Shown piece after piece: positions 46,689 through 57,684 of a stretch of DNA of 64,000 nucleotides. Position 1 is the first letter of the stretch; each line of letters begins with the position of its first letter. The stretch covers positions 3,415,627 through 3,479,626 of the forward strand of contig JAKSZT010054399.1 in the NCBI GenBank assembly GCA_026826555.1, given 5' to 3'. Source of the DNA: Tolypeutes matacus. Lineage: Eukaryota; Chordata; Mammalia; Cingulata; Chlamyphoridae. The notes under the pieces are model-generated. The model worked only from the letters and a program-made list of their open reading frames with translations. It had not been told where the DNA came from and made no database searches. The position numbers and the translations under genes are program-made.

Positions 46689-47571
46689 GGTTTTTTCCTT
46701 TTTAAAAAACGTTTTTATTGCAGTAACAGATGGATGGAAATTTGCCATTTGAACCATTTTTAAATGTACAATTCCAGTGATATTAATTACATTTATAATG
46801 TTGTGCTACCACGAACACCAACCATTACCAAAGCATTTTCATCGCCCCAAACAGAAACTCTGTGCCCGTGAAGCAATAACTCCCCATTTCTCCTTCTCCC
46901 TGCCCTTCGTAACCTGAAATCTTCCTATTGCTATGAATGTGCTTTTGCCAGATATTTCATATAAGTAGAATTGAATCAAACAATATTTGTCCTTTTCTGT
47001 CTGGCTTGTTTCACGTAGCAGAATGTTCTTCTCCATGTTCATCCATGTTGCAGCATATATCAGAACTGCATTACTTTTTACGGCTGAATAATATTCCATT
47101 GTATGGACATACCACATTTTGCGTATCATTCACCTGTCCATGGACACTTGGGCTGTTTATGCTGCTAGGAACATTGGTGTACAAGTATCTGTCGGAGTCC
47201 CTGTTTTCAATTCTTTTGGGTGTATAGCTAAGAGTGGAATTTCCAGGTCATACGGTAATTCCATGCTTAACTTTTTGAGGAGTTGCCAAGCCATTTTCCG
47301 CAGCAACTCCACCATTTTACATCCCCACCATCAGTACTGCATGAGGGTTCAAATTTCTCCACATCCTCACCAACATGTTATTTTCCATTTTTTAAATAAT
47401 ATCCATCTTGGTAGGTGTGAGATTGTATCTCATTGTATTTTTGATTTGCATTTCCCTAGTGGCTAATGAATATGCTCAACTGGACATTTGTATATCATCT
47501 TTAGAGAAATGTCTATTTGAGTCCTATGCTAAATTTTATTTTTTTTTTTTTGTCTTTTTGCTGAGCTGTAG
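46689..47571 (-). mobile_element. L1M 3' half, minus strand
   Basis: Reverse-complement L1 blocks: CTGAATAATATTCCATTGTA, CATGTTCATCCATGTTGCAG, GAGGAGTTGCCAAGCCATTT, ACATCCTCACCAACATGTTA, and TGATTTGCATTTCCCTAGTG. It ends at a T-rich junction where a SINE inserted. Confidence 0.88.
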
Positions 47572-47586
47572 TTAGTGTTTCTTTTT

Positions 47587-48000
47587 TTTTTTTAAGCTTT
47601 ATTTACTTTTTATCCATTTTTACCCCCACACACACCTTTTTTGCTGTTTTTGTGTCCATTCGCTGGGCAATTCTCTGTGTCTGTTTCCTGCCCTCTCTTC
47701 TCATCCTTCTCCTCCTGTCTTCACTGGGATTTGATCCCGGGAAACTCCAATGTGGAAGAGAGGCGTCCTACCGCCTGCGCCACCTTAGTTCCTGGTTTTT
47801 CGACGTGTCTCATTTTGGATCTCCCTTGTCACTCACCTGTTATGTCATCATCTTGCTGCATGGCTCAGCGGGGCCTCATGGTGCACCCACACACGGGACC
47901 TGGGGGGCTCACCTGCTCGTGGGGCCTGCGGCATACCCACGTGCAGGGCCTGATGGTGCATCCATGCATGGAGCCTGGCGGCTCACCCGCACATGGGACC
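47587..48000 (-). mobile_element. Composite DAS-type SINE, GC-rich long form
   Basis: Target duplication TTAGTGTTTCTTTT at 47572-47585 and 48001-48014 without mismatch. On the minus strand the distal half is built from degenerate GGGCC(T/C)..GGTGAGCC units (47870-48000). The proximal half holds a tRNA-like module around TTTGATCCCGGGAAACTCC. It is a sister of the copy at 62240. Confidence 0.92.
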
Positions 48001-48854
48001 TTAGTGTTTCTTTTATGAATAATTCTTCAGTACTCAAATGCTTTGACCTCACTTCTCCAGGAAAAAAAAAAGGAAGATATTGAACAATTCAGTTGATTAT
48101 TTAATGTCTTCATTGTATATTTTTTAGCAAGACATAACTTCTAGGATAAAATAATTTCTAATGGCATATTTTGTTGTCCATAACTAGTAATCCATGTAGA
48201 ATAAACATATTGACTGACACTGACTAAGAGGCAGGGCAGTGTAAGTAAAATGTAGGATTGCACTTCAACGACCTTTGCTAGCTCCTGGCTCTTGCTCATA
48301 TGATGTGACTCCTTCAATCATTTCTTGGAGTGTTGGTTGCTAAGGTCTGTAAAATATGGAAGTTGCATTGGGATCTCTCAAATTTTTGCAGCCCTAACAT
48401 TCGATGATCAAAACTTTAAATCTGGCATGTTTTTGAAAATTTGTAACATTGGGATGTTCCACTCTTTAAGAATTAATTGTGGAAGTTTCATAGGCTCAAA
48501 AAATAACCAGTAGTTAATTATTCCACCTGAGACCTCCTTCTGCATATATTTAGATCTTTCCCTATGTGTAATGACTTGTAGAAGACTGATGCTGACCAAG
48601 GGTTAGAGGCAAAGCTTGAACGTGTCACTGCATAAAACTTTAACAAAAATGTAAAGTGGGTAAGCTGGAAGCAAGTGAGATTATCAGTGACATCCTGTTA
48701 TCTAGGCTACTGGCACCCTGTGTCCTTCCCCTTTGCACTTCACCATTCTACTGTACCTACCACCTAAATACAACTTTCCCCTTGACTGTCTTTTTAAGTC
48801 ACTCATTGGTTCAGTAATTTACATCTGTCCTCAGTTTCTATATTGTGACTGTTT

Positions 48855-48985
48855 TTATCAGTTCTCTAAAGCAGATTTCACAAAATGTGCTCCATCAAAC
48901 ATTAACTCTACAAAATATTAATAGATGTTTTGAGAAAAAGAGGTCCATGGTTACAAAAGTTTGGGGAGACACTGGATTAAACAGT
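48855..48985 (+). mobile_element. Possible hAT-type MER relic, family not assigned
   Basis: CACAAAATGTGCTCCATCAA, AATATTAATAGATGTTTTGAG and TTTGGGGAGACACTGGATTA resemble a non-autonomous hAT element; the exact family is uncertain. Confidence 0.4.
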
Positions 48986-49925
48986 TAAAGAGCTTCATTT
49001 AGCTGAATGCTTCTCAGACACTTCACTGTGCTAATGATATCCAACGAGAATCTCTACAAGGAAGATTAGTATGCACAGCTTCTTAAACTTACCCAGCCAG
49101 GAAGTCCTCTCTTCTTGGACCATCTACTTGGATATTTTCTTCATCATATATTTTGGAATGGCTGCTTTAATGAGCTCTCTTTCTAAACACTATGACTCTA
49201 TCTTTTCAGTGAAATGTGAGCACACATGGATATCATGTCAAAGAGCCAAGGAACATTTGTATATTATGTACAATAGTCAATAATATGAGTAAAAATAATT
49301 AACTTGAGGTGTTGCATCAAGAAATCTGACAAGGACCCCACTCGGGATATAAAGCTGATAGGGAAAGATGTTAAGTAAGCAGCAGTGCAATCTTCCTCTC
49401 CCGTTTCATGAACAGAATTTAGAGTTCTTTGGTTTCCCGTGCTACATCTCCACTCCATCCTCCACATTCTAGCAGAGGAAAATTCCACACTTACTTGCCC
49501 CCTTTCAGCTGGTGATTGGTGTTGATCAAATAATAGGCTGGAAATAATTTTATGATTTTTTTTTAAAACTCCAACCTAAAATAAAATTTGTAATGACAAT
49601 AAATTCAACTTTAGAAGTACACGGTTCTAGGTGGAATATCTTGTAAAATCACATCAAATGGAAGCAATGTCAACAAACAGTCCATGTAGAGCTATATTTT
49701 ACTCAAGGGATTATCTCCACTGCTTGATCATGGCGAATCCTGTTAAAGAGGAAATAATTACCTCTGAGATAAACGGTTGAAAGAGTTGTTCTATGAGGAG
49801 TCATAAATAGAGTCGTTAGAGGTCACAAAAACAATTTTCAAATAGTACTTCATGGATAATTACCAGATGGTGGAAGACTGAGGTGGTTGCCTTACAAATC
49901 TGGGTTTCATAAGATGTAAAGATTC

Positions 49926-49949
49926 GTGTGTGTGTGTGTGTGTGTGTGT
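49926..49949. repeat. (GT)n microsatellite
   Basis: About twelve GT units. Confidence 0.95.
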
Positions 49950-51037
49950 ACAGGCAATGAGCAGGAGGGGGGCAGGGAAGGACACTAGCTGTTTCCATAA
50001 ACAGCATTAGAAAAATCAGAGAAGATGGGTGGAAAAAGAAGAATGGGGGAGGTTTTGGCTCAGCACCTAACACAAACAGATGTTCACTTATTGACTAATG
50101 AGGTTATTTATTTAGCATTAAAAATAACATTTTCATGGCTAAAGTGTTGTTTTAATTCATTTTAAATTCCATGTAAGAAGATAACCTTTCTTCTCTATAG
50201 ATAGGGATCAGTAAAAGGTTTAATTAACTTATTCTAAACTACCGAGAACAAACAGGAGAGATGAAGCCAGCTCTCAGAATTATCTGACCCTGGTCCAGCA
50301 CACATTAGCCAAGAGAAAATGAATGGTCAGCTCATCCAAATTGGAACTGTACTGGCAAGAATTCAAGGGGAAAAGAAGTCTGGAATGACACAGCATACAT
50401 TTCACTTAAGAATAATGCTTATTAAAAGTTTTAAGACACTATGCAAAGTCTGTGGGATTTATTGTACAAGGTGATAGATGCTCTGCATAAATTCCATTGG
50501 GCACTCAGGGAATTTTAAAATCTAAAAACAAGGAATGTGCAAAGAGAAAAGGGGCAGCACAGTATCAAAACTGGGAACATACAGTGAACTTTATGGAAGA
50601 AGCCATTGTCTGGATGGGATGGTCAGACAATAAAGACAATAAACAGGATCACTCTGAGGGGTAAACTAATGGCTAGAATAGCAAGGAAATAGATCTATAT
50701 AAAGTGAAGAGTTCAAGAAAGAAATCTGATAGAGATTGAGGCAAATGGTATGTAGTTTTAGAGGAAATGGCAAGTATCAGGGCAAGTAATTGTTTTTTTA
50801 CCAGATAGAGTATACAAAAAGAACGCACCTCAAAAAGTGCAGGAAAATGTCAAACTGTAGTTTGCCTTCATTACACTCTCTCTTGTTAAACTTGTTTGCA
50901 CCTCTTCTGGGCCCCAGTACTCCTAGAGCACATTTTTATAACTGCTCTCTCAGTGTGCCTGTCAACAACAGAAGTCCTATGGCTTCCAGGTCTTAGATCA
51001 CAGATTAGGAAATATCTTCAAATTCTGAGGTGTCTTT

Positions 51038-51416
51038 TTGTTTTTTTAAGATTTATTTTATTTATGTATTTCTCCCCCCTCCTCGTTGTTTGCACTCGCT
51101 GTCTGCTCTCTGTGTCCGTTCGTTGTGTGCTCTTTTTTTTTTTTAGGAAGCACCAGGAACCGAACCCAAGACCTCCCATGTGGGAGGGAGGTGCCCAGTC
51201 GCTTGAAACCACTGCCACTCCCCACTTGTTGTGTCTCTCATTGTGTTTCCTCATTGTGTCTCTTTGTTGCATCACCTCATTGCGTCAGCTTGCCGTGCCA
51301 GCCCGTCGCATCAGCTCGCTGTCCTGCTCATCTTCTTTAGGAGGCACCGGGAACCCAACCTGGGACCTCCCATGTGGTAGGTGGATTCCCAACTGCTTAA
51401 GCCACATCCGCTTCCC
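51038..51416 (-). mobile_element. Composite DAS-type SINE with two tRNA-like modules
   Basis: Target duplication TCTGAGGTGTCTTT (51024-51037) and TCTGGGGTGTCTTT (51417-51430), one mismatch. Two heads, each with GGAACC(G/C)AACC(C/T)..GACCTCCCATGTGG, lie near 51145-51190 and 51345-51385. Between them are short units of the GACGCAACAAGG type on the minus strand. The tail is AAATAAATCTTAAAAAAAC. Confidence 0.93.
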
Positions 51417-51435
51417 TCTGGGGTGTCTTTGAAAT

Positions 51436-51860
51436 ACTAGGTTGAATTATGTCCCACAAAGATAAATTGAAATCCCAACGCCCAGTACCTCAAAATTCAA
51501 TCTTATTTGGAAATGGGGCCATTAAAAGTGAAATGAGGCAAGTTAAAATGAGGTCACCCTGAAGCAGAGTAGACCGTTTCTCCAATATGGCTGGTGTCCT
51601 CATTAGAAGGGGAGAGGAGATGCAGAGAGAAAAGACAGCCACGTGATAACAGAGGCAGACTGCGTTATGCCGCAAGCTGAAGAATTAAAGGATTCCTGCC
51701 ACTGTCAGCAGTCAGAAGCCAGGTGTGGACAGAGCACAGTCCTGCTCACCCCTCAGTTTCAGACCTTGAAGTGTCCAGAAATATGAGACAATAAACTTCT
51801 GTTGTTTTAAACTATCTAGTTTGTGGTACCTTTGGGGGCAGCCCTAGAAAGCAAAGCCAC
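51436..51860 (+). mobile_element. MLT1-like MaLR LTR
   Basis: TAGGTTGAATTATGTCCCAC, ATCTTATTTGGAAATGGGGC, TATGGCTGGTGTCCTCATTA, GAGACAATAAACTTCTGTTG and TAGTTTGTGGTACCTTTGGG follow the MLT1 LTR from end to end. It is less like the local abundant family. Confidence 0.88.
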
Positions 51861-52499
51861 CTAGTATCTGTTTACAACCCACCCCGCAAATGCTCCTTGT
51901 GGGGGGGCTCTCAGCAGGGCAGCACGAGTTCACCTGCAGTTGACTGCTTTCCTTAACCTGATTCTTCTTCGTTTGCTTATGTAAAGATTTCGAAAGTGAA
52001 TGAAACCCTTACTCTTGATTAATGTGGTGCAAATTCACTAATTATCATAAGCATATAACAGCTACATAGTCCCAAGCTATTTCTACTTTACCTAAGAACG
52101 GTCATATTTAGGTAGGGTAAATTTTTTAAACTTACCTAGATAACATAAGGTAAGTGATTATCAGCCTACAGTGGATTTTATTTGGATTGAGCAGCTAGGC
52201 AAATTCTGGAAAATAAATCAAACGATTTACAACCGAGAAATGTATTTATAAAGACCATATTTTTGTTTTGTCTTCCTTCATTTTTCTCCCCTGTTTCAAA
52301 AAAATATACATATTCAAGACTTTTAGAAGTGGGATTGGTTAGATGAGCTTTGTCTGAAAGATCTAAAATCGTCATGTGTAAGACAAAAGGTTTAAACCAA
52401 TGTTTCCGAAAATTCATATATTTGCAAATGTTATCGAGGGTTAACAGAAGTCCAAAATAATAATTGACTCTCAGCCACAAGTTAGAAAAATCAAACTTC
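51861..52499. other. Sequence just downstream of RNF182
   Basis: AT-rich, no repeat recognised. Part of it could belong to a longer RNF182 3' UTR if a more distal poly(A) site is used. Confidence 0.4.
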
Positions 52500-54686
52500 T
52501 AGTTTGGAAATAATAACAGTTTAATAGACAAACAAAACATTATCACAGTGAATAAAATATCAAAGCATTGTCCTTTCTTCATTGATCAGCATGAAGAGGT
52601 TTTTATTGTTATCCATTTAAAACTCTTGAAAAGCAAATTAACTTACTGGCAACTTTTTTTTAAAAAAGACTGTCAATACAGAGAGACATAAATTTAGCAC
52701 TGCTGACATTATACAAATAAGCAAATTACAGAGTGCACATGTCCAGAGCTTTCTAGAAACCTCATCATATGATAATCCACCACTGTATTTGATGCCACAT
52801 TTTAGACAAGATGAACATTTTTTAAAAACCTTATAAATATATAAATCCAAACCACAAAAACACCTCCTAAACATTATATTCACTCTAAGTACAAATGGAT
52901 TTCTTGAGCTGCATTCACAAAGCCACCTAAACTAGAATTTGTGAAATCATTACTGTCTTCGCTCTTGTGACCTCAAGTCACTGCACCACATCCCACATAT
53001 CCTTTGCCATGAAAAGTATTCCCAAAGTTAATAGTTATACAATTAAAATCAAACTACTATTCTAGAAATGTCCATTTTTCCTGAATGAGGAATTGGCCCA
53101 CTATATACCGCACAACAGATATTTCATTACAAACGAGTTAAAGTAGCCTTAAGGATGCCCTTTCTACGAGTTACAAATATTTCAATGTTAATCATCAGTA
53201 ATGGGTTAAAGAGATAATAAGCTTTTTCCAACTGGGTGCCTAATTTCTGTGGACAGCCTATTGTTCCAAACCTAAAATCTGCAAAACAATTTCTTCTCAT
53301 AAATATATACATTCAACTTCCCCTACATCATGAAAAGGGGTCCATTAACTCAATTCATATAGCTTAGGCTTTCGTTTGAAATAAATTGTGCAAGAACCTG
53401 AATCCCTTCTAAAAGTGATTTTAAAACAATCAGGATAGCAACACGTAAAGGTCCACTCTACTAGCCCCGTTTTACTTCCTTTAAGGGTCTTTTCAAACAG
53501 GGCATCAGCTTTGTGTCTTTCTTGCCACCCCTCAGCCTGACCTACTACTACATACAGTCTTGCGCATAAACCCAAACTCTGGACAGTGCAGCAAAATACT
53601 TACGTCCTCAGCCCTTCAAACTGTGAGCCAGAGCACTGCGTTAATTGCTTCTGGATTTCCACGGCCACATTCACCCCAAATAGTTACAGGGTTAAACTAA
53701 GTCATGATAGAATTTGCAATGCAATGGGAGAGAAAGAAAGTCCAAACTTGTGTACAAATCTGGTTTCCTCATATACTTATTGCAATTAGTTTAAACAGAA
53801 CCTGGCTCAGGACAGGTGGGTGGGGCTGACTCAGCAATGTTGCTTAAAAAAAATTAATTGTGGTAAGGAAAGAATCACAGTTTTCTGTGAGCAATAACTG
53901 CTCTTTGAGAATTTCACAGAATGAAAATGAGAAAGGAAAATAATTGGGGAGGAAAAGGTGTGTCTCAAAGCCAAATGGCCGCATTCCGTCATGAAGTTTA
54001 CTTTGATGCAAGGTCCTCAATATTTTCCATTCTCTTTAGTAATGTGGCAAAATGGGTATTTAGTTGAAATCACCCCAGGAAATGAAGCTAGGTTCCTCTT
54101 GGAAAAGAAAGTACGGAGGGAACAGGTATCTCCACTGAGCAGCAAGCCATAAGGTGCCATTACCTTAGAGAGAAAACACCAGAAGATGATTCACGGGTGC
54201 TCCAGCAATGGGGTGGGGATGGGGAGGTACACACTTTTCAAACGGATGTATCTCGGAGCAGCTTTCCACTTGTGCCCACCTTCACTGCATAATGTAGCCA
54301 TGACTGTGAGAAGAGAGGCCAGTTCATTCCTGACTTTCCAGAAAGATCTCTAATACAGCATAACATTTCACCCCACGGCGCCTAGGTGTCTGTCTAGCAG
54401 TGCTGAGTGAAACCCTGCCCTTTCTCCAGGAAGACTCATGACTGTCAGAGCTCCACTTTTGCTTCTTTGCTCATACCCAAATGAAAGTGAACGTTTTTAC
54501 TTCCAGGACACAGAAAAACCAAACAAGCCAACATTTTGATGGAAAACGGACCACAAAAAAATGTGGTCGACAGTTCTGTTAATGTCATGGACACGAAACA
54601 CAAAGAACATCAAAGAGAATAAGTTATAAGTTACCTAAAACTTCGAACGTGGCCGTGTGTGCCCCATTTCTTGGTCTGCATCTCAG
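52500..54686 (-). other. RNF182: RNF182 3' UTR
   Basis: About 2.2 kb of AT-rich sequence without any SINE, L1 or LTR, unlike the flanks, which agrees with a constrained transcribed 3' UTR. Several ATTTA pentamers (AU-rich element-like) can be read on the minus strand. The extent is inferred from poly(A) signals, not from transcript data. Confidence 0.65.
52520..52525 (-). terminator. RNF182: Candidate RNF182 poly(A) signal ATTAAA
   Basis: ATTAAA on the minus strand, with a TTTGATTTTTC and CTTGTGG downstream element 25-45 bases on. A second signal, AATAAA, is at 52607-52602 with a weaker downstream element. Cleavage near 52500 is inferred. Confidence 0.5.
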
Positions 54687-55430
54687 TTAGGAAGGAGGCG
54701 CCATACAGTTTAGAAATTCATGGCAAACACACTGGCAAAACCCATACACCATAAGGATGACAAGGCTGGAAGGGACGAGGCTGACAAAGACAACTCCGAG
54801 GGTGACTTTCTTAGACACCAGTAGGTAGATCCCTAAGGGCAAGGAGCTGAAGTACAGCAAACCTAGCAGCCAGACCAACACCCGGACTGACGTCTGGAAA
54901 ATGAGGGACGTGCAGTTCCACACGGTCCAGTTGTGTGACACGGTGGTGACAGAGTCGAAACTTGCAGGCCTATAAAACTCCACCACAGGGGTGGCACTCA
55001 GCGCTGGGGAGCTCTCCCTCTGCACTTCCATGATGGTGATCACCAGGCAGTTAGAGGACGCGTGAGAAGGACTAACGAGCGACGCGAGCCTCTTGGGGGT
55101 CAGCAGCAGCTCGGTGGGGTTTCCCGGCAGGTACTTCTTGCCTTTGCCGCCGCAAGTCAGGGTCACGAGGACGTTGTTGTCATCGGGGAGGCTGTTGACC
55201 TCGTCATCCGGAAGGCACGTCTCAAAGCGGCAGAAAGGACACACGATGACACCCTGCGGGGAGTCCCCGAAGTCGAGGATCTTGCAGAGGCATTTGGCAC
55301 ACACCCTGTGGCAGCACTCCAGCACCTTGGGTTTCCTCTGCTTCAGGTTGTAGCGATTGTAACAGATCTTGCACTCGAGCTCGTCAGAGACTGGGGACTC
55401 CGCAGGGTCCTCGGGTGGCGGGCTGGCCAT
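54687..55430 (-). CDS. RNF182: RNF182, RING finger protein 182 (E3 ubiquitin ligase)
   Basis: A 247-residue membrane-anchored RING-type E3 ubiquitin ligase. RNF182 in other mammals is described as targeting the V-ATPase subunit ATP6V0C and NF-kappaB p65 and is brain-enriched. Visible features: a C3HC4 RING with C20, C23, C39, H41, C44, C47, C64 and C67 at normal spacing; a conserved middle region (about 85-175); two hydrophobic spans at about 184-205 and 211-231; and a cysteine-rich tail CQCVCHEF after the second span, possibly acylated. Length equals my recollection of the human protein, and the sequence is nearly identical to it. The start is ATG at 55430: it has A at -3 and G at +4, the frame has an upstream stop (TGA at 55505-55503), and no ATG lies between. 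The stop is TAA at 54689-54687. No frameshift or missing key residue. The frame is much richer in GC and CpG than its flanks. Confidence 0.97.
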   Translation of the reverse strand: MASPPPEDPAESPVSDELECKICYNRYNLKQRKPKVLECCHRVCAKCLCKILDFGDSPQGVIVCPFCRFETCLPDDEVNSLPDDNNVLVTLTCGGKGKKYLPGNPTELLLTPKRLASLVSPSHASSNCLVITIMEVQRESSPALSATPVVEFYRPASFDSVTTVSHNWTVWNCTSLIFQTSVRVLVWLLGLLYFSSLPLGIYLLVSKKVTLGVVFVSLVPSSLVILMVYGFCQCVCHEFLNCMAPPS

Positions 55431-55502
55431 CTTCAAGCGCGCGATCTTCCGCCAGACGCGTCTCTTCAAGGGGTGACCGGGGTTAAGTTGTCTCACTGCA
55501 CA

Positions 55503-55577
55503 TCATATCATCCGAGTTAGGCAGGGATGCAAAACGACTGGAAAGATGCCGAAAGAAACCAGAAACCTTCCAGGCAT
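55503..55577 (-). CDS. Upstream ORF in the RNF182 leader, 24 codons
   Basis: ATG at 55577, stop TGA at 55505-55503, in the same frame as the main CDS and ending 72 bases before its ATG. Two further ATGs at 55506 and 55503 open a 7-codon uORF ending TAA at 55483. Such uORFs can lower translation of the main frame. Coding of a stable peptide is not implied. Confidence 0.55.
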   Translation of the reverse strand: MPGRFLVSFGIFPVVLHPCLTRMI

Positions 55578-55639
55578 TTCCAGCTTCTACACGTAACTCT
55601 CAGTATCAAACGCGTATATAAAAAGGCCACTTGAAGGGT

Positions 55640-55670
55640 CTGCAAAGAAAAAAAAAAGACATTTAATATA
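55640..55670 (-). promoter_or_regulatory. RNF182: Splice acceptor of the RNF182 coding exon
   Basis: On the minus strand a pyrimidine tract (TCTTTTTTTTTTTCTTTGCAG) is followed by ACCCTTC. The AG falls at 55641-55640, so the exon starts at 55639. The tract is long and nearly pure, matching a strong 3' splice site. Confidence 0.82.
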
Positions 55671-57318
55671 GTGGCGAGTTGACCGAAAAGGTCTTTCTGA
55701 GAGGTGCTTTATGGAAGTTTCTGGGCTTCAGTGATGAGAAACAAGAGGTTAAATGCCCCTCGTTGTTTCAGACTGTCACACATTTCTAGCACACAGAAAA
55801 GGGTTATCTCTATGCTCAGGTGTTTCAGTCCGGGAGAGTAAAGAAGGAAGTAAGGATTTGAATGCACATAAAGAACAATCTAGAGCACTTGAGCAGGGCT
55901 AGAAATGAGAAATTTCTCTCAAACTTGTATCAAAGAATGGCCTCTTTGAAAAGAGCATGGAACATGTATGGGAAACACATTAATTAAATTTTCAATCAAA
56001 TTCCACTCAGTATAGAATAGGTAATTCAGAGTATCATTGGTATAAATACCAGTTGTCTAAAATACCGCCAACAGTGCTTAGGAACACACAAAAGTAGGCA
56101 AGCCTTAAGGATAAATGTTAAAAATGATTTTTTCACAAAAGACTGATAGAGATGAGAGCATATTTAAATACAGCAGACCAGTCTCACCTTCTCAGTGGAA
56201 AGAAACCCATCATAAGCACTTTTATTGTTGGAATATTCAATTTCAAACTTCTGATTTCAAGACTAGTCTTGAAAACCATCGTTGTGCCTATACAATCACT
56301 CAAGGAAGAGTGAAGCATACAACATCTGGCAGGAGTATTATATACAAGTCAAGTCTAATTCCCAAGAGAGGGGAGGAAACACAGGTAGCCCAGGAAGAGT
56401 TCATCTATTCTGAGTTTTGTGCAAACTCTCACAAAACTTATTTTGCATAAATTCTCTTCTGTACTAAACAGAAAGCACAGTATCATCGACAGTTATTAAT
56501 CCTGGCCCTTAATTGGTACTACTGGCTTTGGACAAATGGCTGAATGTTGAATTCCTGTGCAGAATCAGGTCAATTACCAGAACCAATGGAACAGTGCAGC
56601 AATATGGAGAATCCCCAAAATCATTTTTATTTAACTTTAATATATCTGATGTCTTTAGTAGCATTTTTGTCTTACAATGTGTTTTGTTTGAGAATACAAA
56701 TATATAGTGCATTTGCATTTCTGAGCTCACCTCCAAGCAATAAGCAGAAGGCTGCCATAACTAAGCTAGAATTTAAAATCTGCTATGGACCACACTGCAC
56801 TTAACAGAGAATAGGCAGTGGGTTACTAAACTTGGAAAATTGACTTAAGAATACATACGATTTTCCTTTTTAGCTACAACTTTATTGGTCTATTTTTTAA
56901 TTGACTTCACATTCTATAAGAATGTATAATAGGTATCAGAGGCAAGATATATACTTGATGGCAAAAGGAAATCAGTCAATAATCTCAATGACAACCCAAA
57001 AAATATAGGTAGGATTAAGAAAAAATAGTTTACTTTGTATGAATGCATGTCTATCAAAACTGCTACCACATACCTATCACATATAAAAGGAGGTACAGGC
57101 ACAAACATCAGCTCTTCTATCCCCTTTCCTCCCATGTATCCTAAATATTTTCTTCCGTCCTGACCATAATCCTATTCAGGATACACATGGCCCAAATAGT
57201 CCCAGGCCCCGAACAGTTCACTGAGTAATCGCTTGCTTCCTGGATAGCTAGACACACTGCTCACACAAATAGTTCCTGCTGGCTGGGCCAGACCAGAGGT
57301 CCATCAAAACTGAACATG
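55671..57318. other. RNF182 upstream intron, unassigned part
   Basis: No repeat or exon was recognised. Short open frames on both strands lack domains. Confidence 0.5.
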
Positions 57319-57670
57319 GGGAAGCAGATGTGGCTCAAGCAATTGAGCTCCTGCCTATCACATGGGAGGTCCCAGGTTCGGTTCCCCGTGCCTCCTAAAG
57401 AAGATGAGCAAGGCAGCGAGCTGACGTGATGGGCAGGTGCGGCAAGCTGACGCAACAAGATGACGCAACAAGAGACACAAGGCGGAAAACATGATGAGAG
57501 ACACAACAAAGCAGGGAGTGGAGTTGGCTCTCTCCCACATCAGAGGTCCCAGGTTTGGTTCCTGGTGCCTCCTAAAAATAAGACCAGCACACAAAAAGCA
57601 GACACAGCAAATGCAAACAACAAGGGGGTGGGGAGAAATAAATAAAATAAATCTTTAAAAAAATAAAATA
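57319..57670 (+). mobile_element. Composite DAS-type SINE with two tRNA-like modules
   Basis: Target duplication AAAACTGAACATG (57306-57318) and AAAACCTGAACATG (57671-57684). The first head GGGGAAGCAGATGTGGCTCA has B box GGTTCGGTTCC. A linker of CAAGCTGACGCAACAAGATG units follows. A second module, GGTCCCAGGTTTGGTTCCTG, precedes the AAATAAATAAAATAAATC tail. It is antisense to RNF182. Confidence 0.93.
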
Positions 57671-57684
57671 AAAACCTGAACATG

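Larger units (their letters stand above)
48015..51023. other. Intergenic stretch, few recognised relics
   Basis: Mostly AT-rich single-copy-looking sequence. It includes a possible hAT-like relic at 48855-48985 and a (GT)n run at 49926-49949. No gene was recognised. Confidence 0.45.
52500..55639 (-). other. RNF182: RNF182 terminal exon (leader part, whole CDS, 3' UTR)
   Basis: The exon starts just after a strong splice acceptor at 55640. It contains about 209 bases of leader, the whole coding region and about 2.2 kb of 3' UTR. The 3' boundary near 52500 is set by an ATTAAA signal at 52525-52520 (minus strand) followed by a T- and GT-rich stretch. The gene continues upstream to the right as introns and one or more non-coding 5' exons, none of which I could locate in the window. 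Confidence 0.75.

Noticed and set aside
30000..52499. Exons of the neighbouring gene CD83
   Set aside because: No immunoglobulin-like or transmembrane coding segment was recognised on either strand; the neighbour probably lies beyond the window.
55431..55496. Extension of the RNF182 protein by 22 residues upstream
   Set aside because: The frame upstream begins with GTG, not ATG, and an in-frame TGA lies at 55505-55503. The ATG at 55430 gives the family's usual length.
55062..55520. A 152-codon plus-strand open frame opposite RNF182
   Set aside because: It is the antisense shadow of a GC-rich coding region; no domain and no independent start or splice context.
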